Shown here in pieces: positions 9,098 to 18,389 of a DNA stretch of 64,000 nucleotides; the first letter of the stretch is position 1, and every line of letters begins with the position of its first letter. The notes under the pieces were generated by a model. It ran no database searches. It saw only the letters and a program-made list of their open reading frames with translations, and was not told the DNA's origin. Origin of the DNA: Reddybacter sp041277045 (GTDB lineage Bacteria; Pseudomonadota; Gammaproteobacteria; Pseudomonadales; Porticoccaceae); contig JBGFSY010000004.1 of NCBI GenBank assembly GCA_041277045.1, positions 424,026 through 488,025 of the forward strand, written 5' to 3'. The position numbers and the translations under genes were made by a program.

Positions 9098-9871
9098 ATG
9101 AGTAACACGAGTATCAAGCCGGCCATTATTGCCGGTAGTGGTTTATTGTCCATGCCGGGCCTGACTATCGATAAAACGCTAATGGTGGATACGCCCTGGG
9201 GAAAGCCGTCAGGACCTGTTCACAAAGGGCGCCTGAATGGGGTTGAGGTGCTGTTTATGACCCGCCATGGTGATGCCCATACCATCCCGCCCCATAAAGT
9301 GAATTATCGCGCCAATATAGCGGCCTTGCAGCAAGAAGGGGCAAGCCACCTGTTGGCCTACAATGCGGTGGGTGGTATTTGTGCCGATTGTGATGCCGGT
9401 AGATTAGTCGTCGCCGATCAAATTATTGATTACACCTGGGGCCGTGAACATACCTATTATGAAGGTGGAGAGTACGGTGTTGAGCATGTTGATTTCACCT
9501 CGCCCTATGACGAGACCTTGCGACAAGTGCTGATTAGCGCCGCCGAAAGTGGCGGGGTGACTATTCTCAACCAGGGCACCTATGGCGCGACGCAGGGCCC
9601 GAGGCTGGAGTCAGCCGCTGAAATAAAAAGAATGGAACGCGATGGTTGCGATATTGTTGGCATGACAGGTATGCCTGAAGCGGCTCTGGCAAGAGAAAAG
9701 TTCCTACCCTACGCCAGCCTTTCGCTGGTGGTTAATCCGGCGGCGGGAAAAGCCACTGCGCAAATTAGTATGGCTGAAATCGAACAGGTGATACTCGAAC
9801 GCATCCCGCTTGTTTGTGACATTCTTCGTCGAGCCTGTGCGCTCATTGGCGAAAAGCCCAGCCACAGTTGA
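9098..9871 (+). CDS. S-methyl-5'-thioinosine/thioadenosine phosphorylase family protein
   Basis: A 257-residue purine nucleoside phosphorylase of the MTAP/PNP family II. Diagnostic segments are TRHGDAHTIPPHKVNYRANI (phosphate and ribose site), LAYNAVGGI, GTYGATQGPRLESAAEI and DIVGMTGMPEAALARE. The HTIPPH wording is seen in the gammaproteobacterial methylthioinosine phosphorylase branch, where methylthioadenosine is deaminated first. It would return purine and methylthioribose 1-phosphate for salvage of polyamine and quorum-signal by-products. The next gene starts inside its stop codon, so the two are translationally coupled. Confidence 0.88.
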   Translation: MSNTSIKPAIIAGSGLLSMPGLTIDKTLMVDTPWGKPSGPVHKGRLNGVEVLFMTRHGDAHTIPPHKVNYRANIAALQQEGASHLLAYNAVGGICADCDAGRLVVADQIIDYTWGREHTYYEGGEYGVEHVDFTSPYDETLRQVLISAAESGGVTILNQGTYGATQGPRLESAAEIKRMERDGCDIVGMTGMPEAALAREKFLPYASLSLVVNPAAGKATAQISMAEIEQVILERIPLVCDILRRACALIGEKPSHS

Positions 9872-10329
9872 TAGCGTTTTTCTCCGCACTTCTCAGGGAA
9901 GAAGGCAGTTTACTCGGGCTGGCAATCAGCGCATTTCTCTCTTCAACCTTGCTGCCGGGTGGTTCAGAGGTATTGCTGTTGTGGTTGGTAGAGCAGGGTG
10001 AAAGTAGCTTGTCGGTTCTACTCGCTGTTGCCAGTGTCGCCAATACGGCGGGTGGTTTTCTCACCTACTGGATGGGGCGCTGGGCAGAGAAAGGACTTGA
10101 GCGATTCAGGCATCGTGCGCCGCCATCAAATAAGCTTGTCGACACCGTTAAACGCTGGGGTTATCCGGTGTTATTACTCAGCTGGTTGCCTGTTGTTGGC
10201 GATGGTTTATGCCTTGCGGCGGGCTGGTTACAACTGCGCTGGTTGCCGAGCCTGCTTATTATCTTTATTGGTAAAGCCTTGCGCTACTGGCTGCTGATTT
10301 ACGCTATCGACATTATTAAAATAAATTAA
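9868..10329 (+). CDS. YqaA-like DedA/VTT-family inner membrane protein
   Basis: A 153-residue integral membrane protein with hydrophobic segments at about 12-30, 38-62, 100-118 and 125-148. The LSSTLLPGGSEVLLLWLV and SVANTAGGFLTYWMGRW segments match YqaA-type small relatives of the SNARE-associated/DedA family, which act in membrane lipid transport or homeostasis. The likely start is TTG 9868, which overlaps the TGA of the upstream phosphorylase gene (9869-9871), so expression is coupled. The exact substrate is unknown. Confidence 0.82.
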   Translation: MIAFFSALLREEGSLLGLAISAFLSSTLLPGGSEVLLLWLVEQGESSLSVLLAVASVANTAGGFLTYWMGRWAEKGLERFRHRAPPSNKLVDTVKRWGYPVLLLSWLPVVGDGLCLAAGWLQLRWLPSLLIIFIGKALRYWLLIYAIDIIKIN

Positions 10330-10355
10330 GTATCTAAAAGAGAGATAAAAATATA

Positions 10356-11258
10356 ATGCAAAATCTTTGTCGTTTTCAGCAGGGTATTTCCTTGCTGTCA
10401 AAAATCTATATTGTATTGATTGCTACTATTGGCGCATTGTTTTTTTATTTATACGACAGCCACACCTTTGGTGTTGAATACACCACGCCGGGTGCATTTA
10501 TTTATCCCGAACAATACGTGCCCAGTTGTGCTGATAAAAACAGTGCGCTGGCCGATCATATTCAACATAAAGATGATCGAAATATGCACTTTAATGTCAC
10601 CACACCGACTAACTATCGTAGTGATTATGCCCACCCCTTGCTGGTAGTTTGGGCGCCGTCTGGCTTGAGTGAGGGTTTGTCAGAGAGTTTTACAGGTCTC
10701 ACCCGGCAGGCAACAGAAGCGGGTTATGTGGTGGTGCATACGCGTAGTATTCCCCTTGGTTTTAAATCCTTAACGTCTTTGAGTGCAATTCCCGCTGAGG
10801 TGATTGAGAGCTGGTGTATTGATCCTGTGTTGGTGTTTTATACCGGCCACTCTGACGGCGGCACTGTCTCTAACGCACTTTCCGTTATGCCCGAATCTGC
10901 TTTTCACCCGAGGGCTTTGGCACCCAGTGCCATGGGTATGCAGGGCAAAGATATGCAGGCTTATAAATGCCCCAGCCCGACCAGCGTGATGTTGATGCAC
11001 AATAAAGGCGATGGTCATTTTCCCGACTACGGCAGCCAGGTTATTGGTTGGTGGGCCGACTGTAATCAATGTTCGGGGCAGGCAGTGTCCTCTGACTTTA
11101 AAGGCTGTGTCGAATACACGGCTTGCGCCGAGGGCATAACGACCTTGTTTTGCGAGGCGCAGGGCAACCATGCCCACTGGCCAGGTCCTGAGCACGATCC
11201 TATTCGTTTCTTTTCACGTATTGTTGATGCCGCCGGGAATTCTGACTCTGCGGAATAA
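10356..11258 (+). CDS. Membrane-anchored alpha/beta-hydrolase-like protein
   Basis: A 300-residue protein with a signal-anchor helix at about 16-34 and a periplasmic body. GHSDGG at 164-169 is a nucleophile elbow with Ser166, and GNHAHWPG near 278 could supply the histidine. Cysteine-rich flanks (ADCNQCSG, KGCVEYTACAEG) suggest disulfides. The arrangement recalls secreted polyhydroxybutyrate depolymerase/feruloyl-esterase-like (LpqC) proteins, so an esterase role is plausible; the substrate is not visible. It starts 26 bases after the YqaA-like gene and may be co-transcribed. Confidence 0.7.
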   Translation: MQNLCRFQQGISLLSKIYIVLIATIGALFFYLYDSHTFGVEYTTPGAFIYPEQYVPSCADKNSALADHIQHKDDRNMHFNVTTPTNYRSDYAHPLLVVWAPSGLSEGLSESFTGLTRQATEAGYVVVHTRSIPLGFKSLTSLSAIPAEVIESWCIDPVLVFYTGHSDGGTVSNALSVMPESAFHPRALAPSAMGMQGKDMQAYKCPSPTSVMLMHNKGDGHFPDYGSQVIGWWADCNQCSGQAVSSDFKGCVEYTACAEGITTLFCEAQGNHAHWPGPEHDPIRFFSRIVDAAGNSDSAE

Positions 11259-11354
11259 TCTGTTAAAAAGTGCGGGTAATTGATTTCTGTCAATTCCCTG
11301 TGAGCGCCATTTCTCTTATTCTCTTGTCATCAGAATAACTAGAGGAATAACGAC

Positions 11355-11465
11355 GTGGAAGAAACAATTACAGATAAGCAGGTGTGGGCACGAATCGCAA
11401 TTACGATTGGTAGTTTAGTTGGCGTAATGCTTGTAGCTATTATCGCGGCCAATATAATTGGCTAA
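11355..11465 (+). CDS. Small single-pass membrane protein (36 aa)
   Basis: A GTG-started frame of 36 codons has an AGAGGA ribosome-binding site 8 bases upstream. The protein has a charged N-terminal dozen residues ending in KQVWAR, followed by one continuous hydrophobic helix of about 22 residues (IAITIGSLVGVMLVAIIAAN) and no tail. It is not similar to anything I can name. The good site, the clean hydrophobic profile and its own intergenic space argue that it is a real small membrane protein; it is shorter than usual gene-calling thresholds. Confidence 0.55.
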   Translation: MEETITDKQVWARIAITIGSLVGVMLVAIIAANIIG

Positions 11466-11647
11466 ATAATCTTTAGAATTATCCTTCGAGTTGCCTGTCT
11501 ATTGGTGGTAGCCCTGTGAAATCCTTGTAGAAATCAGCGTAAGTAATAATGCTTAATTGATCGCTTATGAGGTGACCGTTGTGGACTGCTTTTCATCGGT
11601 TTTTTTGGCACAATAACGCTACTGTTAATTTATCAGGAGTAGGGTGA

Positions 11648-12142
11648 GTGCTTTCAGAACTAACTAAAACGACGATCACTGTCGAGCCAGAGTGGGTCGA
11701 TTACAACGGCCATATGAACTTGGCTTTCTACGTTCTCGCCTTTGATAAAGCCACCGATAATTTTTACGATCAACTTGGCATTGGCCTCGACTATCGTGCC
11801 GAGCAAGACAGTTCGATGTTTACTCTGGGTATTAATGTCGATTATTTGCGTGAAGTTTTTCAGGGTGATGAGCTCATGATTACCACGCAATTACTCGAGG
11901 TTGATAAAAAGCGTTTGCGCTATATCCACCAAATGTACCAGGGGGGTGATGACAGTCCCGTTGCCCTAAATGAATGTCTGGCGATTCATGTCAATATGAG
12001 TAGCCGCAAAAGTGAGCCTTTCCCCGAAACCACTAAAGCCCGCATTGCTAAAGTGATGGCCTTTCATCAGGGTATGGCTCAGCCTGCGAGTGCCGGCCGA
12101 TTGTTGGGCAAAAAGCTGCAAAACAGGCGCTCTCCCTTTTAA
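11648..12142 (+). CDS. Acyl-CoA thioesterase, hot-dog fold
   Basis: A 164-residue 4HBT-type thioesterase. The N-terminal EPEWVDYNGHMNLAFYVLAFDKATD carries the DxxGHMN motif, with the aspartate/asparagine pair of the active site, and the core strands MFTLGINVDYLREVFQGDELMI follow. Members hydrolyse acyl-CoA thioesters; the sequence is closest to the thioesterase modules linked to carnitine or betainyl-CoA metabolism. The GTG at 11648 is used because AGGAG lies at 11635-11639, giving a spacing of 8. Confidence 0.85.
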   Translation: MLSELTKTTITVEPEWVDYNGHMNLAFYVLAFDKATDNFYDQLGIGLDYRAEQDSSMFTLGINVDYLREVFQGDELMITTQLLEVDKKRLRYIHQMYQGGDDSPVALNECLAIHVNMSSRKSEPFPETTKARIAKVMAFHQGMAQPASAGRLLGKKLQNRRSPF

Positions 12143-12285
12143 TCCCTTGGGCTCTATAGTTGTTTGCGATCTTCGCCTATAACTACTGAGCCTAAAGCAC
12201 CTATATAACTACACGCCTAAAGCGCCTAGGTTTACAACAATAGTGTCGCTACACTGTGCCACCCCAAACAGTTGCGGCATTATTC

Positions 12286-12951
12286 ATGACCTTATTACCC
12301 TGTGAAATCGTTGAAACCCAGACAGAAAATATTGATGCCTGTGTGATTTGGCTCCATGGCTTGGGCGCTAGCGGCCACGATTTTGTCCCCGTCGTTGCCG
12401 AGCTGCACTTACCCGAAACAATGGCGGTGCGCTTTGTCTTCCCCCACGCCCCAGCCATTCCAGTGACCATCAACGGCGGTATGGTGATGCCTGCCTGGTA
12501 CGACATTCTGACCCTGGCGGGTGCCGAGCGACGGCTGGATACTGCCCAGCTTATGGCCAGTGTCGATGCCGTTGCCGCGCTCATCGCCGATCAACGTGAA
12601 AAGGGTATAGCGAGTGAGCGCATCGTGCTTGCCGGCTTCTCTCAAGGCGGTGCGGTGGCCTATCAACTGGCGCTTACCTACCCTGAGTCATTGGCGGGCT
12701 TAATGACAATGTCGACCTACTTTCCCACCAGCGAAACCCTTGTCCCCAGTGCTGCCAATGCCACATTAGCGATTCACGTTTTTCATGGCAGCCGTGATCC
12801 GATGGTGCCAGAGAGTATGGGCTTAGATTCTGTGGCCGCGCTAAAGGCACTGGGCTACGCGCCCGAATACAAAAGCTATGCAATGGAACATGAGCTTTGC
12901 CTTGCGCAAATACAGGATATTTCTCAGTGCTTGCAGCGGGTGCTTGCCTAG
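12286..12951 (+). CDS. Carboxylesterase/phospholipase-type alpha/beta hydrolase
   Basis: A 221-residue serine hydrolase of the EstB/acyl-protein thioesterase family. It has WLHGLGASGHDF at 22-33, the nucleophile elbow GFSQGG with Ser119, Asp171 in SRDPMVP and His202, which complete the triad. It would hydrolyse short acyl esters in the cytoplasm. The ATG at 12286 gives the usual family length; an in-frame GTG at 12256 would add ten residues. It lies 143 bases downstream of the thioesterase gene. Confidence 0.88.
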   Translation: MTLLPCEIVETQTENIDACVIWLHGLGASGHDFVPVVAELHLPETMAVRFVFPHAPAIPVTINGGMVMPAWYDILTLAGAERRLDTAQLMASVDAVAALIADQREKGIASERIVLAGFSQGGAVAYQLALTYPESLAGLMTMSTYFPTSETLVPSAANATLAIHVFHGSRDPMVPESMGLDSVAALKALGYAPEYKSYAMEHELCLAQIQDISQCLQRVLA

Positions 12952-13093
12952 AGCTAAACAGGCTTCTTTGATCGGACCCTATCGGAGCAGAAGTGAGGTA
13001 GTCTGAAAGACTTTTTTTCGGTGGAATTTTCGCTAAAATGCGCGACACTAAAATTTTTTATACATCCCGTTCAACTTTAATAAGAGCTTTAAC

Positions 13094-14743
13094 ATGACAG
13101 ATTCTTCTAGTAAGGCCTCGAATACCGACTACGATGTCATCATTGTGGGGGCGGGGTTCGGCGGTTTAACGGCCCTCCATCGTATGCGTGAACTGGGCTT
13201 TAGCGTACGCCTGTTTGAAGCCGGTACTGACGTCGGAGGCACCTGGTACTGGAACCAGTATCCGGGCCTTAAGGTCGACGTTGAGAGCGTTGAGTACTCG
13301 CTGTCATTTTCCTATGTGATTGAGCAGGAGTGGACCTGGTCCGAGCGCTACGCTGGCCCGCAGGAGTTGTGTCGTTACTCTAATTTTGTTGCCGATCGTC
13401 TCGACCTGCGTCGCGATATTGAACTCGATAGGCGCATCGATATTGCCGAATTTGATGAAAGCACAGGTACCTGGGTAGTAAGCACTGAGGGCTGCGAGCC
13501 CTTGCGTTCCCGCTTTGTGATTATGTGTACCGGTATGCTCAATCAGCCGATCAAGCCGCAGTTTAAAGGCCTCGATTCCTTCGAAGGCAAGCAATACCAC
13601 AGTGCCCGCTGGCCCAAAGAGGGCGTCGATTTGAGTGAACAGCGTGTGGGCGTTATTGGCACCGGCTCTTCGGGCGTACAGATTATTTCAACCATCGCCA
13701 GCCAGGTGGGTCACCTCCACGTCTTCCATCGCACCCCGGGTTACTGCTTGCCACTGCGTAACCACGCCATGCCCGAGGAATACTCAACCCGCGTTAAAGC
13801 CAACTACGGCGAATGGCGGGCGGCAGAACGCTATAACTCCTTTGGTGGCTGGGTTGCCCTCAATTATCAAATTGGCGAGCTGGTGACCGGCTCCGCTCTC
13901 GACGCTACGCCCGAGGAACACCAGGCGCTTTTCGATGAGCGTTGGAAAAGTGGCGGTCTGAGTTTTTATAACGTCTACCCCGATGTTTATACGGATCTGG
14001 AAGCCAATGCGATTTTGAGTAAGTATTTGCAGGCGAAGATTCGCGAGCGTATTAAAGACCCAAAACTTGCCGAAATTCTCACCCCGACGTACCCCGTGTT
14101 GACCAAGCGCCTCATCGCCGAGACTAACTACTACGAAGTCTACGAGCAGGACAATGTTGAACTCGTCGATTTGCGAGAGCAGGGTATTGATGAAATTACG
14201 CCCAAGGGTGTACGTGTCGGCGATACAGAATACGAGCTCGACAGCATCGTCTTTGCCACCGGCTTTGATGCCATGATCGGATCACTCAAGGCCATGGATG
14301 TGCGCGGTCGCAATGGACTCACCTTCAGCGAACACTGGGATGACGGGGCGCGAACCCACATGGGTTTGATGAGCGCGGGTTTCCCCAACCTGTTTATTAT
14401 TAATCAGGCCGGTAGCCCCGCACCCCTGTTTCAGCCACTCATCCTTGGTCAGGAGCAAGTGCAATGGGTGGGCAGGCTGATGACTAATCTTACTGAGCGC
14501 AATATCAACTGCATTGAGCCAACGTCTGAAGCGGAAGATAACTGGGGTGGTTTGTGTGAAGAAACCGTTTCTGCAACCTTGTTCCCGCTCACCGATAGTT
14601 GGTATCTCGGTAACAACGTGCCCGGCAAATCGCGCACCGGCTTGGCCTATTTTGGTGGCATGGCGAGTTACCGCCAGATCATGACAGAAGCTGAGTTGAA
14701 CGCTTATCAAGATGGATTTATTTTGAGCACTTTACCTGAGTAA
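13094..14743 (+). CDS. Flavin-dependent Baeyer-Villiger monooxygenase
   Basis: A 549-residue class B flavoprotein monooxygenase. The FAD site GAGFGG is at 19-24, followed by EAGTDVGGTWYWNQYPGLKVD. The Baeyer-Villiger fingerprint FxGxxxHxxxWP is intact as FEGKQYHSARWP at 163-174, and the NADPH site GTGSSG is at 189-194. Such enzymes insert oxygen next to a ketone to give an ester or lactone, using NADPH and O2, and are close to cyclohexanone and cyclopentadecanone monooxygenases. The esterases and SDRs in this window could act before and after it, but there is no tight operon. Confidence 0.92.
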   Translation: MTDSSSKASNTDYDVIIVGAGFGGLTALHRMRELGFSVRLFEAGTDVGGTWYWNQYPGLKVDVESVEYSLSFSYVIEQEWTWSERYAGPQELCRYSNFVADRLDLRRDIELDRRIDIAEFDESTGTWVVSTEGCEPLRSRFVIMCTGMLNQPIKPQFKGLDSFEGKQYHSARWPKEGVDLSEQRVGVIGTGSSGVQIISTIASQVGHLHVFHRTPGYCLPLRNHAMPEEYSTRVKANYGEWRAAERYNSFGGWVALNYQIGELVTGSALDATPEEHQALFDERWKSGGLSFYNVYPDVYTDLEANAILSKYLQAKIRERIKDPKLAEILTPTYPVLTKRLIAETNYYEVYEQDNVELVDLREQGIDEITPKGVRVGDTEYELDSIVFATGFDAMIGSLKAMDVRGRNGLTFSEHWDDGARTHMGLMSAGFPNLFIINQAGSPAPLFQPLILGQEQVQWVGRLMTNLTERNINCIEPTSEAEDNWGGLCEETVSATLFPLTDSWYLGNNVPGKSRTGLAYFGGMASYRQIMTEAELNAYQDGFILSTLPE

Positions 14744-14771
14744 CTAGGCGCTGAAGTGGGAAGCCGCTTAC

Positions 14772-14802
14772 TGGCTTAGCGTGTTTTTAGCACGCTAAGC
14801 CA
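14772..14802. terminator. 12-bp perfect hairpin downstream of the monooxygenase gene
   Basis: TGGCTTAGCGTG (14772-14783) and CACGCTAAGCCA (14791-14802) pair perfectly around a TTTTTAG loop, 28 bases after the monooxygenase stop. There is no following U run, so it may be a Rho-type end, an mRNA-stabilising hairpin, or a spacer before the small DUF2986 gene. Confidence 0.55.
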
Positions 14803-14841
14803 CAACGTATTATTCAGAAATTTGATGACTGATTAAAAATT

Positions 14842-14997
14842 ATGAATAGAAAAAAGAAAGTTCACGCCATTTTTAAAAAAAAGCTGAAGAAAGCAAAGGC
14901 TCGAATGAACCCGTCTAATAAGCCTAAATATATTAGCAAGGCGGAGCGGGCGAAGCTTGATCTAGAGGGCGGTGATGCTAATAATAATGCTGAATAA
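14842..14997 (+). CDS. Small basic protein, DUF2986 family
   Basis: A 51-residue lysine-rich protein: MNRKKKVHAIFKKKLKKA, then NKPKYISKAERAKLDLE and an acidic asparagine-rich tail. The MNRKKK start and the KPKYISKAERAKL core match the gammaproteobacterial DUF2986 family of unknown role. It is cytoplasmic, has no membrane segment, and stands alone between the monooxygenase and the DUF1329 gene. Confidence 0.75.
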   Translation: MNRKKKVHAIFKKKLKKAKARMNPSNKPKYISKAERAKLDLEGGDANNNAE

Positions 14998-15018
14998 GGC
15001 CTGTTTTTTTGCAGCGCC

Positions 15019-16422
15019 TTAATTAACTGTCAATAGAACTTCTTGTTCACTTAAAGTCTTGCCTTGCTTGCCAGCCGATATGGCATCTGCCGTTTTTTCT
15101 GCCTGGTCATCAAAAACCAAATGTCCCGCTGCATCCTGCAGGGCGATACGACGCGTGACATAGTCGGGAATATTAATAGTGCGGTTTTCCGGGAATTTCT
15201 CCAGGTAGAGGTGGGGGCGGAGGAAGTATTGCTCGGGAGAGGGCACTAAGGCCTGACTCTTGCGCAGAGATGACTTCAACCAGTTGCGGCGCATAAAGTC
15301 AGGGCGAAACACCAGATCACCCTCTTCGGCACTCATATCCAATATCTGGGGCGCATCGTGCAGGGTATAGCTCATCAGGTCGCTGCGCGGGTCCCAATAG
15401 GCCGTGTTGAACTTGGCGTAACCCAGCTCACCAAAGGCAGGGTTCGCCAGCCAGGCTGTACGCTCCTCGACCAGAATTAACTCACCTTCGCTGTTGTATG
15501 ACTCAATGCGCAGGGGGTAGAAGTTGTTTTGATCCAGCCAAATAACCATCTTCTTATCGTAGTAACCCTCGAGCCATTCACTTTTGGGTTTGGCTTCGAT
15601 AACAAAGCAGGGTACCCCTCCGGATTCGGTGTAGTGGGGGTAGTCGTCACCCATGAGTGTGATATCGCTGGCGGCTTTATTGTAGTAAGAGCCATCGGGG
15701 CGGCGCAGGGTAATAGTGGGGCGGGTGTTGGGGAGGCGAATAGTGTCTTCGAGTACATCGGCACCGAGTAGTTTGACGTCGAACTCCCAGGCATCACGGC
15801 CGAGGATGGCATCGAAGGATTGTGGGTTGTTACCAAAAGCGACATCACGTTGGGGCTGGGGGATACGTCGCACGCGGCGCAGGGCGGGGGTATAGACAAA
15901 CATGTCGAGGCGGGTCTTCGCATCTTGATCGGATCGCCGTACCTGCCAATAGTGCTGCTGGCCTGCAATGCGCGGTGGATACGTGTAGTGGTGAATCATG
16001 CGTTGGTAGACTTCACCCGGCGCCGCATCTATCTGCCCCTGCACACCGGCGGCCTTGGCCAGCCATTGTTTGTAAGTAATGGTTACACCCTGATCGAGAT
16101 AACCGTTGCCGGTCATGCTGCCATAAACATCGACGATGACACTGGACCAGCGTGCATGCTGGGTAAACTCCATGGCGCGAAAGGTCATTTGTTCAACAGT
16201 GTAGGGCGCAGAATAAGGGTAGGCCTCTGCGGGTACATAGGGCGTTTCACTATTGCGGGGGCCGGGGCCGCTTAAATCGACACGCGCCAACTCGGTGGGC
16301 GAAAGCTGATCGACAGTGCGCCAGCTTTTTGTCTCGCCCGCCAGTGTTGTTATTGAAATGCCGCCAACGAATAATGCTAAAACCAGGCCAAGCCCGACCT
16401 TTATCGAACGTTTGCTATCCAT
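15019..16422 (-). CDS. DUF1329-family exported protein
   Basis: A 467-residue protein with an N-terminal signal sequence (basic MDSKRSIK, hydrophobic stretch to about residue 27, LAG before ETKSW). The body resembles DUF1329, a family related to outer-membrane lipoprotein-sorting folds, with the typical PALRRVRRIPQ and FDAILGRDAWEF segments. In other Gammaproteobacteria DUF1329 genes often occur beside efflux RND transporters or lipid and sterol catabolism genes. No lipobox is visible, so a soluble periplasmic location is more likely. Confidence 0.78.
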   Translation of the reverse strand: MDSKRSIKVGLGLVLALFVGGISITTLAGETKSWRTVDQLSPTELARVDLSGPGPRNSETPYVPAEAYPYSAPYTVEQMTFRAMEFTQHARWSSVIVDVYGSMTGNGYLDQGVTITYKQWLAKAAGVQGQIDAAPGEVYQRMIHHYTYPPRIAGQQHYWQVRRSDQDAKTRLDMFVYTPALRRVRRIPQPQRDVAFGNNPQSFDAILGRDAWEFDVKLLGADVLEDTIRLPNTRPTITLRRPDGSYYNKAASDITLMGDDYPHYTESGGVPCFVIEAKPKSEWLEGYYDKKMVIWLDQNNFYPLRIESYNSEGELILVEERTAWLANPAFGELGYAKFNTAYWDPRSDLMSYTLHDAPQILDMSAEEGDLVFRPDFMRRNWLKSSLRKSQALVPSPEQYFLRPHLYLEKFPENRTINIPDYVTRRIALQDAAGHLVFDDQAEKTADAISAGKQGKTLSEQEVLLTVN

Positions 16423-16688
16423 ACAATGTACTGCCTCTTAACCTACTTTTGCTTTTTGTCGCAAAACAGCCCGTGCTCAAACTCTTGTTTTGGATGAGCT
16501 CAATGGGGGCATAATTTGCCGTTGTGGGTTATTACCTAGCCCTGCTCGTTAGATAAGTGCGAAGGGCCAAACAAAAGTTCATTTTAGCATTAAGAGGCTG
16601 ACTATCATTGAATTGAATCAAGGATTTAATCGTTTTTATGTAGAAACCGTATTTCTTTGAACTGCTATAAATATTAAACCGGGTTTTT

Positions 16689-17414
16689 TCAGGGCGTCAG
16701 AGAGTTGGACTTAGCTGATTTTTGTAAAAGGTCCACACGTATCGGCATCGCAAAACTTGCGCCATTATCTCCCATATTGAGCGCAAATTGATCTTTCACT
16801 CGCTGCTGATGTTGTGGCGAAATGGCGTGCTGGGTGTGAGTGACTTTGATAATTTTGTTTTCAAAATCCTCAAAGTTTGTAAAGCGCATGGGTGAATTAA
16901 AGTTCACTTCTTCGAGTAGTGTTAAAGACTTGCTGGCAAGGGCTTGCTTGATGGCCTTATGAGCGGCAGCTCTGACTAACTCCTCGTCGTGAAATAGCCG
17001 TAGTACTTCATTGAAATCACCTTTAAAAACCGGTTCGGAAATATAGGCAATGCCGCCAGGTTTTAAAACGCGTTCGACCTCACTCAAGGCATCGGCCATT
17101 AATTCTGTGGGCACATGATGCAGAGACTTGAACATAAAAATAAAGTCGAAGGATGCATCGTCGACGGGGATTTTTTCACTGCCGCCAACAATGAAAGTGA
17201 CATTGGGCAGATCGTCGATTAAGCAGTTTTTACTGTGCTGAATCTCATCCGCCTCAGTGGCGGTGATTGTTCGGCCTGGCCCGCCAGTGGCAATCAATCG
17301 AGTGATATCGGCTTTGCCGCAACCTAGCTCGAGTATATTTTTGTTATCGAGGGGCAGCTGTTCGTAGACGTCTCGTTCGCTGCAGGTTGTGTTGTTGAAT
17401 TGAGATAAGTTCAT
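16689..17414 (-). CDS. Class I SAM-dependent methyltransferase
   Basis: A 241-residue Rossmann methyltransferase. Motif I is ELGCGKAD at 29-36, motif II TEADE follows, and motif IV FDFIFMFKSLHHVP precedes the LSEVERVLKPGGIAYISEPVF motif of the Methyltransf_11/25 clan. The acceptor cannot be inferred. The gene is isolated by 118 bases from the SDR gene upstream and about 270 bases from the DUF1329 gene. Confidence 0.85.
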   Translation of the reverse strand: MNLSQFNNTTCSERDVYEQLPLDNKNILELGCGKADITRLIATGGPGRTITATEADEIQHSKNCLIDDLPNVTFIVGGSEKIPVDDASFDFIFMFKSLHHVPTELMADALSEVERVLKPGGIAYISEPVFKGDFNEVLRLFHDEELVRAAAHKAIKQALASKSLTLLEEVNFNSPMRFTNFEDFENKIIKVTHTQHAISPQHQQRVKDQFALNMGDNGASFAMPIRVDLLQKSAKSNSLTP

Positions 17415-17531
17415 AAAAACCTCAGAATTATTGTCTGCTTGAGTTCAAGTAATCAGCATCCCTGAGCGTATTCATTCCCTAAAGCTAACAGCGCCCGAAA
17501 TTTCCGGGCACTGAGCATTCTAAAACAAGCC

Positions 17532-18389
17532 TTAACCCGGTAAGCCACCAGATTGCTTGGCGCCTTCTAATGCCTTGCAGTTCGTCGCCCAGTCGTAGCC
17601 AGCGATGATGCGCTCGCAGCGAGTTTCAATTAAGTGCTTTAAGTCGGGATCGGTGAAGATATAAAACTGATCTTCTTGAACTGCTTCCAGTACCAGGTCG
17701 CCGACAATATCGGGTGCCAGGCCACCGGCCAGCATTTCAGCGGTTTGATCTTTGTCACTGGCGACAACGGCGCCGCCGTATTCTTCGGGTCGGTTGCGGG
17801 CAGAATCGCCGATATTCGTCGCGACAATACCGGGGCTGAGTACCGAGGCGCTAATGTTATGCCTGCGATGATCGGCGGCGAAGGTTTCCATCATGCCGAC
17901 AACGGCAAACTTGGTGGCGTTGTAGGGCCCGGCACCGCGTAGCCCGACCATGCCCGCCATCGATGCCGTGCTGATTACATGACCACCTTCGTCCTGCGCG
18001 AGAATCAGTGGTACAAAGGCCTGTAAGCCGTAGACCACACCCCATAGATTGACATCCACCACCCAGTTCCAGTTGCGCATACTGCAGGCCTCGCTGTAAC
18101 CGCCCACGGCAACGCCAGCGTTGTTGCAGAGCACGTGCACTTTACCGAAGATCTCAATGGTTTTATCGGCGGCGGCCTGTACCGACTCCATACTACCGAC
18201 ATCGACCTGCACACAGGCGGCTTCAAAGCCATTAGCCTTAAGCTCGTCGACAGCCTTCTGCGCTGCTTCAAGTTGAATGTCGCCAATCATTACCTTCATG
18301 CCCGCCGCTGCAAATGCGCGTGCCATACCCAGGCCCATACCGCTACCACCGCCGGTGATAAAGGCGACTTTTCCTGCGACGTCTTTCAT
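17532..18389 (-). CDS. SDR-family NAD(P)-dependent oxidoreductase
   Basis: A 285-residue classical SDR. TGGGSGMG at 12-19 binds the cofactor, CNNAGVAVGG follows, and the catalytic Ser and YNATK lie in the ISTASMAGMVGLRGAGPYNATKF region. The extended C-terminal part (after residue 200) and the SPGIVATNIGDS loop are features of the larger hydroxysteroid or oxoacyl SDR groups. The substrate is unknown. The gene is preceded by a 700-base gap that carries a dead IS3 end. Confidence 0.88.
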   Translation of the reverse strand: MKDVAGKVAFITGGGSGMGLGMARAFAAAGMKVMIGDIQLEAAQKAVDELKANGFEAACVQVDVGSMESVQAAADKTIEIFGKVHVLCNNAGVAVGGYSEACSMRNWNWVVDVNLWGVVYGLQAFVPLILAQDEGGHVISTASMAGMVGLRGAGPYNATKFAVVGMMETFAADHRRHNISASVLSPGIVATNIGDSARNRPEEYGGAVVASDKDQTAEMLAGGLAPDIVGDLVLEAVQEDQFYIFTDPDLKHLIETRCERIIAGYDWATNCKALEGAKQSGGLPG

